Origin: Hibiscus mutabilis
Taxonomy: Eukaryota > Streptophyta > Magnoliopsida > Malvales > Malvaceae
Assembly: GCA_019671005.1 (NCBI GenBank)
Contig: CM033732.1
Location: 13,303,932 to 13,367,931 of the forward strand
Direction: 5' to 3'
DNA length: 64,000 nt
Below, piece after piece: positions 8,749 through 19,357 of the stretch (position 1 is the stretch's first letter; each line of letters opens with the position of its first letter). The notes beneath the pieces are model-generated. The model was not told the DNA's origin. It was given only the letters and a program-made list of their open reading frames with translations, and did no database searches. The translations under genes were made by a program, and so were the position numbers.

Positions 8749-10238
8749 TGATAAGTGTTCAAAAGTACTATTTTTATTACCCTTTTTACTCATATTATTG
8801 TTAGACTTAAGCTCATAATAGTTGCATAATTAGTCATTCATGCATTAATTCATGTTTCTTTCCACCGTTGAGCTTGATTACATAACTTGGTGATTTTTGT
8901 GGAAAAAGATGCTGCTTTGGTGTGTTTTTGTGTGTGTATGTGCAGGATCACTTGCCAAAGCAATGCCGAGCTAGTTGCCAGGGAAATGCATGAAGGAGAC
9001 GCCGAGCCAGTTGCCATGGCATTTGTCGACAAAGACAAAATGCAATAGGGATGTCGAAATTAATGACTTTACAAGCCCAAGATGACATGGAGCAAGGCCC
9101 AAGCCCAAAGGAATTTGATTGCCATGCAGAGATTAAAGAAGAATTAAATTCCAAGAAGATAGGAGAAGTTCTAATAGGAATAAAATTATAATAAAGAATT
9201 ATATTCTTTAAAGATAATTTAATTCCAACTCAAACTCCTCCTCAAAGAAGGACTTTGGCCTAGCCCTATAAATAGCAAGGTGATTTCGACAATCCAGAGA
9301 GAGAGCAAGAGGGAAATTTCGACAAGATAGCAAGGAGGGGAAATTTCGACTTCTTCTTCTTCTTTGCTTCCATTAGATTCATGGTTTGGGGATTATTCTT
9401 TGTATATCTTTTGAACCCAACCATGAACTAACTTGATTGTTTGGGGTTATTGTGTTTTGTTGTTGTGAGAAACTATTGGTTTTTGTTTAGGTAATAAGAG
9501 TTTGCACTTTTCTATTCAAGGTTTACTCATTCTTGGCTTTTATTCTTGTTTACGAGTGAATTGGGAGAGGATCTCGTAACTTCATCTATTTATCTAATAT
9601 CGGGAGAGTTAGATTCAAGAAACGAATGAGTATGGTCTTTATTCAATCTATTGATGGTGAAGATTAATCCGGCTTAGGAATAAGTTAAGGATTTCAACGG
9701 CTAAGAGGAACGCAAGATTGGTTGTTGTTCACCCTTGATTCACGCAGGGATGTATTATCAAGGCATGCACAAGTAGCTAGAGTTTCGACTTAGGGATAAG
9801 AAGAAACCATTGAAGAACGCTCTGCCGAACCTTGAAGTTGCTGCCCCCGACGCCCAAGTAGTTGCCCAACTAGTTGCCCAGGCAACCATCGATTAGTTGC
9901 CAAGGCAACCCGTTGTACAAGTTGCCCGCGGCAACGAGTTGCCCGTGCACTCTTTTACCAAGACGATCCAATCGGCTATCACACCTCAACTCACGATAAC
10001 CTGGCCTATCTCTCTCTCATTCGATCTCATCTTTTCTTTTACTTTATTGCTTTCTAGTTTAGTTATTAGTTAAACTCCTATAATCCTTTAATTGTGTTTT
10101 TACTTTTCACAAAGCGCAAAGAACTTAAGCAAAGTGGCCCAAACCAATCCCTGTGGAGACGATACTCGATACTCATATCACTTTATTACTTGCGACGTGT
10201 ATACTTGCACAATTGCGTAGCACTTATCACACGCAACA
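8749..10238 (+). repeat. 3' LTR of element B
   Basis: 1490 bp, almost identical to the 5' LTR. Visible differences include single substitutions (AATAATTATATTC versus AAGAATTATATTC) and small changes around 9845-9935. There one palindrome is altered (TTGCCCGCGGCAACG). It ends ACACGCAACA, followed by the GTTAG duplication. Confidence 0.9.
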
Positions 10239-11196
10239 GTTAGTACACTACTAACTCCTATAGTTTCCTAAAAATCATGAAATTAAGCTTTGATGCATGA
10301 ATTGGTGTTTTTGGCTTGGTTATACTTGAGTGGTTGTTAATGGTAAATCATGGGATTGATGTTGCTATGGTTTAAAATCGGTAGTAATCCACCTAATACC
10401 TTCACCATAACTTGTAGGAGTAATTTGGGGCTTAACCATATAGGTTAAGTAGGATTTCTAGGTGAAATCCGCACCCAGAATTTGAAATTTGGGCTCGCGT
10501 GCCGGTACAGAGGTTCGAGTATCGGTACGCTTTAGTAAAAAGGGAGACAGGTTGTAAGGGGCATACTGGTACGGATTCCCGTGTATCGGTACCCCTGGTC
10601 GATTGAAATTCTAGTATCGTCTTTGTGTATCGGTACGCACTGTTGCATTTCTTGAAGGAGGCTTCGCATACCGGTACGCGATGGTAAAGGTACCGGTACG
10701 GGTTGGGATCGTACGGGATGGATAAGTACTGTTAGTGAGTATCGATACGAAGGTTTAGAATATCCGTACGGCTTGTTGTACCAGAACTTTTGAGTCTAAA
10801 TTGAGTATCGGTACTCATTGACGAGTACCTATACCTAGAGGGGAGTACCGATACCCATATAGAAGTATCGATACTCGGTGGGCATTTTGCCTAAGAAATT
10901 TGGAATCAAGTTCGGGGGCTCTATAATTCGAGAAAAGTGACCTAGAAGGTCCTTTAAGGGATAAAATAAATTTTAAAACTGAGAAATAGATATTTTAACC
11001 CCGTATGAGAAATGATTGGCTAAAGACTTGGTAAATATTGGGTAAACCGTGTGAGGTAGTAACCCATAGGGATCCTAGGTAGATCAATCGAGGCTGTGTG
11101 GTAATTAAGTTCATTACTATGTGCTGATGAGACGCCTAGATAGATGAGCCATCCCTTGTTGTTCGGATTTATATACCCTAAAAGAGTGTTGCAACA
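10239..11196 (+). repeat. Family C LTR, middle fragment
   Basis: Lies between elements B and D and continues at 22867 after D is removed. It matches in layout, on the opposite strand, the E1 LTR around 55100-55900: an upstream CATGAAATTAAG/AATCATG-type region, then a cluster of GTAYCGRTAC dyads, then the segment leading to the ATTCCGAGCATG repeats. The CAACA duplication of element D is at 11192-11196. Confidence 0.65.
10499..10874. repeat. GTAYCGRTAC dyad cluster in family C LTR
   Basis: Ten-base motif starts at 10499, 10519, 10563, 10583, 10627, 10669, 10689, 10739, about 10760, 10805, 10825, 10845 and 10865. Most fall in pairs 20 bp apart; the last four form a run at exactly 20-bp steps. 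Spacer sequences differ. Confidence 0.85.
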
Positions 11197-12677
11197 GGTT
11201 GCGCGTAATAAGTGCTACGCAATTGTGCAAGTATACACGTCACAAGTTATAGTATAAAAGCTATCGTCTCCACAGGGATTGGTGCTACTTCAAGAATCTA
11301 GTCTCTTGCACTGTAAAAATAAAAACACAAATAAAAGATTATAGAAGTTTAACTAATCTAGAAAGCAAATAAGTAAAAGAAAAGATGAATTCAATTGAGA
11401 GAGATAGGCCAGGTTATCGTGAGTTGAGGTGTGATAGCCGATTGGATCGTCTTGGTAAAAGAGTGCACGGGCAACTCAGTTGCCGTGGCAATTTGCACAA
11501 CGGGGTTGCCTTGGCAACTAATTGATGGTTGCCTGGGCGACTAGTTGGGCAACTACTTGGGCGTCTGGGCAGCAACTTCAAGGTTCGGCGGAGCGTTCTT
11601 CAATGGTTTCTTCTTATCCCTAAGTCGAAACTCTAGCTACTTGTGCATGCCTTGATAATACATCCCTGCGTGAATCAAGGGTGAACAACAACCAATCTTG
11701 CGCTCCTCTTAGCCGTTGAAATCCTTAACTTATTCCTAAGCCGGATTAATCTTCACGATCATTGGATTGAATAAAGATTATATTCATTCGTTTCTTGAAT
11801 CTAACTCTCCCGATATTAGATAAATGGATGAAATCACGGGATCCTCTCCCAATTCACTCGCAAACAATAATAAGAACCAAGAATGAATAAACCTTGAAAT
11901 AGAAAAGTGCAAACTCTTATTACCTAAACAAAAACCAATAGTTTCTCACAACCACAAAACACAATAACCATAGCCAAGTAAATTTAGTTCATGGCTAGGT
12001 TCCAAAGAAACACAAGATAAACAATCCCTAGCATGAACTCAATCGAACAAGAAAGAAAAGATGAAGCTTGTCGAAAATCCCTTGCTTTCTCCCTTGAACT
12101 TGTCGAAAATTTCCCTAATGCTCTCTCTATGCATCTTGTCGAAATCTCCTTGCTATTTATAGGGCTAGGCCAAAGTCCTTCTTTAAGGAGGAGTTTGAGT
12201 TGGAATTAAATTATCTTTAAAGAATATAATTCTTTATTATAATTTTATTCCTTTTAGAACTTCTCCTATCTTCTTGGAATTTAATTCTTCTTTAATCTCT
12301 GCATGGCAATCAAATTCCTTTGGGCTTGGGCCTTGCTCCATGTCATCTTGGGCTTGTAAAGTCATTAATTTCGACATCCCTATTGCATTTTCTCTTCGTC
12401 GACAATTGCCATGGAAACTGGCTCGGCGTCTCCTTCATGCATTGCCCTGGCAACTAGCTCGGCATTGCTTTGGCAAGTGATCCTGCACATACACACACAA
12501 AGCACACCAAAGCAGTATCTTTTCCACAAAAACTACCAAGTTATGTAATCAAGCTCAACGATGGAAGGAAACATGGATTAATGCATGAATAGCTAATTAT
12601 GCAACTAATATGAGCCTAAGTCTAACAATAATATGAGTAAAAAGGGTAAGAAAAATAGTACTTTTGAACACTTATCA
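11197..12677 (-). repeat. 3' LTR of element D
   Basis: Ends in AACACTTATCA at 12677 on the plus strand, i.e. TGATAAGTGTT in sense. It is homologous to the B LTRs and near-identical to D's 5' LTR, but lacks that copy's 36-bp duplication. Confidence 0.9.
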
Positions 12678-12717
12678 CACCCCCAAACTCGAACTATTGC
12701 TTGTCCTCAAGCAATGC
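12678..12717 (-). promoter_or_regulatory. Terminal polypurine module, element D
   Basis: On the minus strand this reads GCATTGCTTGAGGACAAGCA...GAGTTTGGGGGTG, ending at the 3' LTR. It is the same module as in element B. Confidence 0.75.
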
Positions 12718-12962
12718 AAACTCATAATTACCTGCCAAGACTTCAATTTTCACAAACTTAGCTTTGAACTTGATTTCAATTCTCTGAACCGGGGCACAAA
12801 GTATGATTGGCTTTTTATTTTTTAGAAAACTGAGGAATTACTCGGAATCAAACTATAATGCTTGTGAGTGTGTGCGGAGTTGTGTGCAAGTTGATTTTTT
12901 GGATTCTATGCAAACAATAGGTTTTCAAATTACTTCATTGGGTTCTTTTTAACATGTTTTAA

Positions 12963-13147
12963 CTAGAGCCAATTTCGGGCACCTCTAGTGTTTTGTTTTT
13001 AGTTTTCTTAAGTTAATTTAATCGACTAGAGCCGGTTTCGGGCACCTCTAGTTAAATTTTTTTTTAACACATCCTAGAGCCAGTTTCGGACACCTCTAGT
13101 GATCAATTTTTTTAGCACATGCTAGAGCCAATTTCGGGCACCTCTAA
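12963..13147 (-). repeat. Four-copy hairpin array, element D
   Basis: Units of 26 bp at 12963-12988, 13026-13051, 13074-13099 and 13122-13147. On the minus strand each reads CTAGAGGTGCCCGAA...GGCTCTAG with minor changes (one GTGTCC; the last ends TTAGAG on its outer arm). Spacing and copy number match element B. Intervening sequences are unrelated and AT-rich. Confidence 0.85.
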
Positions 13148-13455
13148 CATTCATCCAATTTTTATTCTAACCCCCCAATTTGTTAATTATCAACCTAAGT
13201 TTACTAGAATTCCTTAAATCAATCAAACCACAACAGTGTTTCATCAAAATTAGCATCATAGTAAAATTCTAAGTTTTTCCATGGTTATCCTAGCATAAAA
13301 ATTCTATCAATTAAGTGCATTGGCAAAGTCATCATTGAATATTCATCAAATCTAAGCAATTCTTGTTCCAATTAAAGGCATGGCAAGCAATTTAGGTATC
13401 CTAAATGTAATACTTAAGATGAATGTAATTAAACATGGTAACTACTAATAACAAT

Positions 13456-13495
13456 CCCCCCCCCAAACTCGAGTGAGGCATTGTCCTCAATACAT
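13456..13495 (-). promoter_or_regulatory. Internal polypurine module, element D
   Basis: On the minus strand GCATGTATTGAGGACAATGC is followed by CTCGAGTTTGGGGGGGGG. It sits about 45 bp downstream (in sense) of the 495-aa ORF's stop codon and about 780 bp before the terminal tract. It is the counterpart of 7926-7963. Confidence 0.55.
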
Positions 13496-13541
13496 GCATA
13501 AAATAACGAGCAATAATAAAAATAAAAATGCATACGAGGAC

Positions 13542-15029
13542 TTACTCCGAGAGTTCGTCATCGTAGATGATTAGTTTCCTTCTAGTCGGTGTCTTGATTC
13601 TCTTGCTTGAACGCGATGGTTGTTTTCTTGTTGCCGGTGGTGGAATCGATCCTCGTACGGGGTTGTCCTCATCGTCCTCTTCTTCAATGTCAATGGCTTT
13701 TCGCTTGGAGGATTCAATTGGTGCGGTCTTTATTGGTTCAATGGAGGACTCGTCCGAATCTGAAAAATCAGAAAATGATTTCGTAGGAGTTGATTCGGGC
13801 ATAGGTGCTTTACCTTTGGCTTTTGCAGTGGTTGCCGGAATGTCTTTAGCTTTGGTTGTCGTGGCATCTTCAGGGTTGGTTGCCGTGGCGTCAGCTTTCT
13901 TGGTTGCCGTGGCGACTGCTTCATTGGTTGCCGGGGCAAGGATCTCGGCGGGAAAGATTGGGAACGGCACGCGATTGTCCGGGTACTTTTCTAGGATGAC
14001 TTGGGTGATGGCATTGTTGTGCTCCTTCATGTACCGCATGAACATTAGTTGCCGATCTTCAATTTGCCTTAGGCGGCTCGCCAATGGGTGCAAAAGTGCT
14101 TCAAAGTGTCCCGGGATTGATGGCCGAGTTGCCCTGGCGTTAGGTGCTTGGGCATTAGGGATTGCCGCGGCGGCAGGAGTTGCCGTGGCAATTGGAGGCC
14201 TTGAAGAATCTCCTGGTGCCTCTCCCATTAGCTTTCGGATTAGTGCTTGATTCCAACCAGACTTGGGTAGGGCCTTTTCATCGGTGGACTCACTCGGGAC
14301 ATGCATCTCCTTGCAAAGATTAGAAATTAAGCAAGGGAAGAAAAGATAACCCTTATCTTTTGAGCTGCATACAAAAATCTCATCACAAATAATTTTTCCA
14401 ATGTTAATGATGCGATTATGCAAAATAGAATGTATGAGCAAAAGACGTGGTATATCAACGGTAGTATTGTGTGTGGAGGGCATTAAAGAAGTTTTAACAA
14501 ACTTATTCCATAGTTTTGCCTCGGGTTTAAGCCGGATGCGATTTATCGTGCCCTTGTATTTACCGTCGTTCCAATGAGTTCCCGGTTGAGTGAGTTCTTG
14601 AAGCACCTTGTCGAGTTGCTTGGGATTGATTTGGTCAATGAAGGCTTGATGCTCGTCCTTCTCAATGTAAAGTCCGTAAAAGGTGTTGATGCTTTCGGGA
14701 CTTATAAGTATGGCCTTGTCACGAACAAAAACATAAGGATTATCCGGGTTAGGTGAGTGAGCATAGAATTCTCTTACCCATGAGATGTTACCCGGTTCCG
14801 GTTGATGGTAAAAGATGTGCCACTTTTGATGTGCAATCCTCTTGAAGATGAATGGTTCAAGGCCGAAATCTTGATGAGAGTTGGAGTATTCAAAGCCTTG
14901 TTCTTCATGAATTTTCCGGCTTTCAAACTTGGATTGAAATCTTTCTTGAACCACCGGTGTAGCAAACTTCTTGTATCTTGGTTCTTTGGATGAACTTGGA
15001 TGAACTAAAAGTTTGATCTTGGATGCCAT
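13542..15029 (-). CDS. Env-position ORF, putative plant transposon protein domain
   Basis: An uninterrupted 495-codon frame from ATG at 15029, the only long intact ORF in element D. Residues about 50-260 (FGLEPFIFKRIAHQKWHIFY, then ISWVREFYAH and INTFYGL) match the style of the 'putative plant transposon protein' domain (PF20167) often annotated in Athila-like elements, by memory. The segment around residues 275-300 and 360-410 is Ala/Thr-rich (ATATPAAAA, ATATKKADATATN). It is encoded by repeated GCCRNGGC palindromes. The C-terminus is acidic (EEEDDEDN), then basic (RKQPSRSSKRIKTPTRRKL), like a nuclear localisation signal. No signal peptide or membrane span is evident, so an envelope role is not supported. 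It lies between integrase and the 3' LTR. Function unknown. Confidence 0.75.
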   Translation of the reverse strand: MASKIKLLVHPSSSKEPRYKKFATPVVQERFQSKFESRKIHEEQGFEYSNSHQDFGLEPFIFKRIAHQKWHIFYHQPEPGNISWVREFYAHSPNPDNPYVFVRDKAILISPESINTFYGLYIEKDEHQAFIDQINPKQLDKVLQELTQPGTHWNDGKYKGTINRIRLKPEAKLWNKFVKTSLMPSTHNTTVDIPRLLLIHSILHNRIINIGKIICDEIFVCSSKDKGYLFFPCLISNLCKEMHVPSESTDEKALPKSGWNQALIRKLMGEAPGDSSRPPIATATPAAAAIPNAQAPNARATRPSIPGHFEALLHPLASRLRQIEDRQLMFMRYMKEHNNAITQVILEKYPDNRVPFPIFPAEILAPATNEAVATATKKADATATNPEDATTTKAKDIPATTAKAKGKAPMPESTPTKSFSDFSDSDESSIEPIKTAPIESSKRKAIDIEEEDDEDNPVRGSIPPPATRKQPSRSSKRIKTPTRRKLIIYDDELSE

Positions 15030-15575
15030 GGATGATTTTGGTTGTGAGTAAAAACAAGGAAAAGAAAAGAAAAGAAACTAAAAAGTTGCAAGATATAAAG
15101 TAGGAATAGGTTAAGGGTGATGGGTTTTATAGAAAAGATAGGTGGGTGGGATTGGGGGAAAATGAAAAAGGGTTTAGGGTTTGGTAGGAATTTTCGACAA
15201 AGGGGTTTTGGTTAGGATGAATTGGAGGCTTTATATAAGCTTTAGATTCAGCCCCTTAGTTTCCTTGTTGAAGATGTTTTCCTACTTGGTTTAGAATTCC
15301 TTCTTTATCTTGAACTTCTTTTCCTACAATTCAAAAACAAATCAAATAAGGATTAAAATTAAATATAAACTAATAGAGAAAATAAATAAAGATGTGTAAT
15401 AGGATTCTTAAACTTGAAAAATAAAAAAAAATCTATCCTAAAACTACTAATAATCGAAAAAAATAATAAAAAAATCGGAAAAAAATAAAATACTTAAATA
15501 GTCGAAAAAATAAAAATAAAAATAAAAATAAAAAAATAAAAATAAAAATAAAAAATATAAAAAGGGAGAGCATGC
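15030..15575 (-). other. Spacer between integrase and env-position ORF
   Basis: No ORF. 15430-15559 is a simple AAAAT / AAATAAA tract. 15060-15320 may hold the leader or promoter of the downstream ORF, including TATATAAG at 15232-15239 in plus orientation. No clear splice signal was chosen. Confidence 0.4.
15478..15559. repeat. (AAAAAT)n microsatellite
   Basis: Near-perfect runs of AAAAATAAAAAT with single-base variation. Simple sequence inside element D. Confidence 0.8.
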
Positions 15576-15824
15576 TCATGCATCTCCTAAATTGACCACT
15601 TCCTTGTTACGTTCCACGTGGGCACCATTGTAGTGCTTCAATCTTTGTCCATTAACTTTGAATTCATGGTTGTCAGAGATGGACTTGATTATCACGACAC
15701 CATGGGAGAATGGTTTGACGACTTCAAATGGTCCCGACCATCTTGATTTCAGCTTTCCCAGGAAAAGTTTTAGCCGAGAATTGAATAGGAGAACTAGTTG
15801 CCCTGGCATGAATTGTCGTGGCAA
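15576..15824 (-). pseudogene. Integrase C-terminal domain, element D
   Basis: An 82-codon frame with FNSRLKLFLGKLKSRWSGPF and FKVNGQRLKHY, typical of the last part of Athila integrase, which binds DNA non-specifically. It is separated from the catalytic core by an in-frame stop and gap (about 15825-15944). It is thus one piece of a broken reading frame. Confidence 0.75.
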
Positions 15825-15944
15825 TAGTTTCTTGTCGTGCCATCGCTTTGTTTTCTCCTTGTAGATTCGTGCATTGTTATAGGCGAGTGCACAAAATTAT
15901 TCTATCTCATTGAGATCCATCAAGCGCTTTTGTCCGGCACTTTC

Positions 15945-16663
15945 TCAATCCATATTCACGGTCTTGATTGCCCAGTACGCCTTGTGCTCAATTTCCACCG
16001 GTAGATGACATGTTTTACCATAGACAAGTCGGAAGGGGGACATACCTAAGGGTGTTTTGAATGCAGTGCGATATGCCCAAAGTGCGTCATCTAGTCTTAA
16101 TGAGCAATCCTTCCTTGAGGGATTTACAACTTTCTCGAGTATTCCCTTCAACTCCCGGTTGGAAATTTCTGCTTGCCGTTTGGTTTGTGGGTGATATGCC
16201 GTGGCGATCTTGTGTGATATGCCGAAGCGTTGCAACATCTTGGCAATTAGTTTGTTGTCAAAATGCTTGCCCCACATCGATAATTGCTCTCGGCATCCCA
16301 AACCGTGTAAATATGTTTTTCTCAGAATCGTTGCACGGTCTTGGAATCGTCGTTGGGAACTGCAGCTGCCTCTACCCATTTAGACACATAGTCGACGGCG
16401 AGTAAGATGTAGAGGTTGCCGAATGAAGATGGGAAAGGTCCCATAAAATCGATCCCCCATACATCGAACAGTTCCACCTCGATGATGTTCTGGAGTGGCA
16501 TCTCATGTCGTCTAGAGATATTGCCCGTCCTTTGGCAACGATCACATTGCTTGTAAAAGTCTTGGGCATCTTTGTACAATGTTGGCCAATACAAACCGGA
16601 TTGCAAGACTTTGGCATGATACGAGTTCCTCCAAAATGTCCTCCATAGGGTGAAGAATGGCAT
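15945..16663 (-). pseudogene. Integrase core, element D (two shifted frames)
   Basis: The frame 16322-16663 carries CDRCQRTGNISRRHEMP (zinc-finger cysteines) and VWGIDFMGPF (first catalytic Asp). The frame 15945-16379 carries HFDNKLIAKMLQRFGISHK, ATAYHPQTKRQAEISNREL (including the catalytic Glu region) and LWAYRTAFKTPLGMSPF. The two parts are in different frames, so integrase is broken at about 16320-16380. They catalyse cDNA integration in intact relatives. Confidence 0.8.
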
Positions 16664-18099
16664 TGCCGGAGTACATTCTGTTGCTCTTCTTCAGGGACAC
16701 ATCGGCGTATAACCTGATCTGCATATTGTTTAAACAAAAGAGGCTCATCCCAAAAGTAATGCTTAGCATCATGGCGGAACCGCTTCTTCCCTTGGTGAGT
16801 AATGCCATAAGGAAAAATACCACAAACAAGGAAATTAACTAAATCCGCGTACCAGGGTATTGCCGAGGCATGTGCTGCCGTGGTGACTGCTCCCAAAATT
16901 GCCGAGGCGTGCGCGTCAAAGGTTGCTGCGGCATCGAGAGTTGCCGAGGCGTGTGCATCTATGGTTGCCGAGGCGTCGTGGGTTGCCGAGGCGTCTAGGG
17001 TTGCCGAGGCAACTAAAATTTGTTCATCCGGGAATGCATCACATATCTCTAGATCCGCTTCCTCCTCCCTATTGCGTTCCAAACGTGATAAGTGATCGGC
17101 CACTTGATTTTCTATTCCTTTCCTGTCCTTAATCTCAATATCAAATTCTTGTAAAAGTAATATCCAACGAATCAAACGAGGTTTAGCATCCTTTTTAGCA
17201 AATAAGTATTTGATTGTCGAATGGTCCGTATGAACAATTACCTTTGTACCAATTAAATAGGATCGGAACTTGTCAAATGCGAAAACTACAGCTAGTAACT
17301 CTTTCTCCGTTGTTGTGTAATTCACTTGAGCACCATTAAGAGTTTTACTAGCGTAGTATATCACATGGAAGGTCTTACCTGTGCGTTGGCTTAGGACTGC
17401 TCCTACCGCGAAATCACTTGCATCACACATGAGCTCAAAAGGTAGCGTCCAATCTGGTGGAACGACAATAGGTGCCGAGGCAAGCTTTTTCTTTAGGGTT
17501 TCGAATGCTTGGGTGCAAGAATCATCAAAATCGAAGACTTTATCCTGTTCAAGCAGATTACACAAGGGTTTAGTGATTTTAGAAAAGTTATGAATGAACC
17601 TCCTGTAAAAACCTGCATGTCTGAGAAAACTTCGAATTCCTATAACCGAATTTGGTGGGGGTAATCTCTCGATCACGTCCACCTTGGCTTTGTCTACTTC
17701 AATTCCCTTGGATGAAATCTTGTGGCCGAGCACTATTCCTTCATCTACCATAAAGTGGCATTTCTCCCAATTGAGAACTAAATCCGTTTCTTCGTATCTT
17801 GCCAACACCCTCTCTAAATTGCCGAGGCAGCCGTCGAAGTCATTACCAAAAATTGAAAAATCATCCATGAAGATCTCAAGGAAGTCTTCGACCATGTCTG
17901 AAAAGAGTGTCATCATGCATCTTTGAAAGGTTGCCGGGGCGTTACACAATCTGAACGGCATCCTTCGGAAGGCATAAGTGTCGTATGGGCATGTGAAGGT
18001 TGTCTTTTCTTGATCTTCTGGTGCTATGGCAATCTGATTGTAACCTGAATAACCATCAAGAAAACAATAAAAGGGTTTACCTGCAAGACGGTCAAGCAT
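16372..18099 (-). pseudogene. Reverse transcriptase-RNase H-integrase N-part, element D
   Basis: 575 codons. Reverse transcriptase: FLDGYSGYNQI near residue 13-22 and catalytic FMDDFSIFG at 77-85. RNase H: DASDFAVGAVL (Asp226), TTTEKELLA (Glu265), HTDHSTIKYL (Asp292) and ADHLSRLE (Asp335). An Ala/Ser/Thr repeat occupies residues about 363-413, then IPWYADLVNFLV. The integrase zinc finger begins with H481 and H488. After residue about 492 the frame shifts, and the rest (MPKSCNPVC...) is nonsense. The frame is continuous upstream except for a TAG stop at 18153-18151 where TGG/AGG-type codons stand in relatives (CMDY-stop-KLN). RT and RNase H catalytic residues are intact; the polyprotein is not. 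Confidence 0.85.
16857..17011 (-). repeat. Ala-Ser-Ala-Thr repeat insertion in pol, element D
   Basis: TTGCCGAGGCG-type units start at about 16859, 16899, 16922, 16940, 16964, 16982 and 17000. Most steps are 18 or 24 bp, all multiples of three. They encode LDASAT, HDASAT, IDAHASAT, LDAAAT, FDAHASA. The unit core is the same GCCNNGGC palindrome as in the LTR. It sits in the tether between RNase H and integrase, a tolerant linker. Confidence 0.85.
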
Positions 18100-18153
18100 T
18101 TGATCAATAAAGGGTGATGGGAAGTGATCTTTCCTAGTAGCTTTGTTTAGCTT

Positions 18154-19293
18154 TCAATAGTCCATACAAACCCTCCAACCTGTCACAGTCCTGGTTGGGA
18201 TAAGTTCATTATTTTCATTGCTTACCACTGTTATACCTCCCTTTTTCGGTACACATTGTACCGGGCTTACACACGTACTATCAGAGATAGGGTATATAAT
18301 GCCAGCGTCAAGCCACTTGATGATTTCTTTCATTACAACCCCTTTCATGGCATGATTCAGTCTCCTTTGGGCCTCAATTGAAGGTTTTTGATCATCTTCC
18401 AACAAGATCTTGTGCATGCACACCGCCGGGCTAATTCCCTTCAAGTCGGCAATTGTCCACCCTATTGTCTTTTTGTGTAGCTTCAACATCTTGATCAGCT
18501 TCTTTTCCTGCTCAGGCTGTAACTTAGAAGAAATAATTACAGGCAATGTATTATCGGTCCCTAAGTATACATATTTTAGTTGCTCTGGCAATTGTTTCAA
18601 CTCAAGAATTGGTGGTTGTTCAATAGAGGGTTTTTCGAGCTTACCTTCCTTACCTGAGTAGTCCAGTGGTTCAAAGTATGTACCTGGTCGATTGACTAGC
18701 CAATTTGCCTCTTCTGGTTGTTCTTCATCGACCGGTTCTTCATACTCCTCATGTTCCTCTTGATCGGCAATGTAGTTGCCGAGGCAACTAAATTCCTCAT
18801 CGAAGTTAAACTTTGCCGTGGCATGAAGTAGTTGGCATTCTTCTGGATCATCGGCATGCCTTAGTGTTTGGAACACATTTAGTTTGACCTGCTGGTCATT
18901 CACCGTCATTGTGAGTTCTCCATTTTCAACATCAATCAAGGATCTCCCTGTTGCTAGGAATGGTCTCTCGAGAATGATAGGTGCATGCTCATCTGCTTCA
19001 CAATCCAAAACAATAAAGTCAGCGGGAAAAATAAATTTATCGACTTTTACCAGTATGTCTTCGATTTTTCCCTCTGGATGCACATAGGATCTGTCGGCTA
19101 GCTGCAGCATGACTGTTGTAGGTCTTGCCTTCCCGATTCCTAGTTTCTGGAAAACTGATTTAGGCATCAAGTTTATGCTAGCCCCTAGGTCGCATAGTGC
19201 TTTCCCGACATAGTGATTTCCAATAGAACAGGGTATTGTGAAACTTCCGGGATCCTTCAACTTGGGTGGCATACGATTGTGGAACATTGCCAT
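18154..19293 (-). pseudogene. Protease to reverse-transcriptase linker, element D
   Basis: 379 codons. The protease region has GKALCDLGASINLMP, where Asp35-Leu-Gly is the Athila variant of the aspartic-protease D(S/T)G, and APIILERPFLATG for the second flap region. An acidic linker follows, then KEIIKWLDAGIIYPISDSTC and VSPVQCVPKKGGITVV leading to TGWRVCMDY and a stop. Relatives continue straight into reverse transcriptase, and so does the next frame here (16372-18099). A single nonsense codon therefore separates the two. Confidence 0.85.
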
Positions 19294-19357
19294 GCATCTC
19301 TCTCATTGCGCAACTATTTCAAACTCTCATAGCCTTGTTCTCTTGGACACAATGTCT

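Larger units (their letters stand above)
4351..10238 (+). mobile_element. Element B: pol-less Athila-like LTR retrotransposon
   Basis: A complete element with LTRs at 4351-5837 (1487 bp) and 8749-10238 (1490 bp). LTR ends are TGATAAGTG...CACGCAACA, flanked by perfect GTTAG target duplications (4346-4350, 10239-10243). It has a tRNA-Asp primer site and a G-rich polypurine tract. The internal region is only 2.9 kb, with gag-like fragments and a scrap of reverse transcriptase. RNase H, integrase and protease are missing. The two LTRs differ at few positions by eye, so insertion was recent. It is of the same family as element D, inserted in the opposite orientation about 1 kb away. It must depend on proteins supplied in trans. 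Confidence 0.9.

Noticed and set aside
13567..14250. A 227-codon plus-strand ORF
   Set aside because: Exact antisense shadow of the 495-aa ORF; its Ala/Val-rich sequence follows from the GCC repeats.
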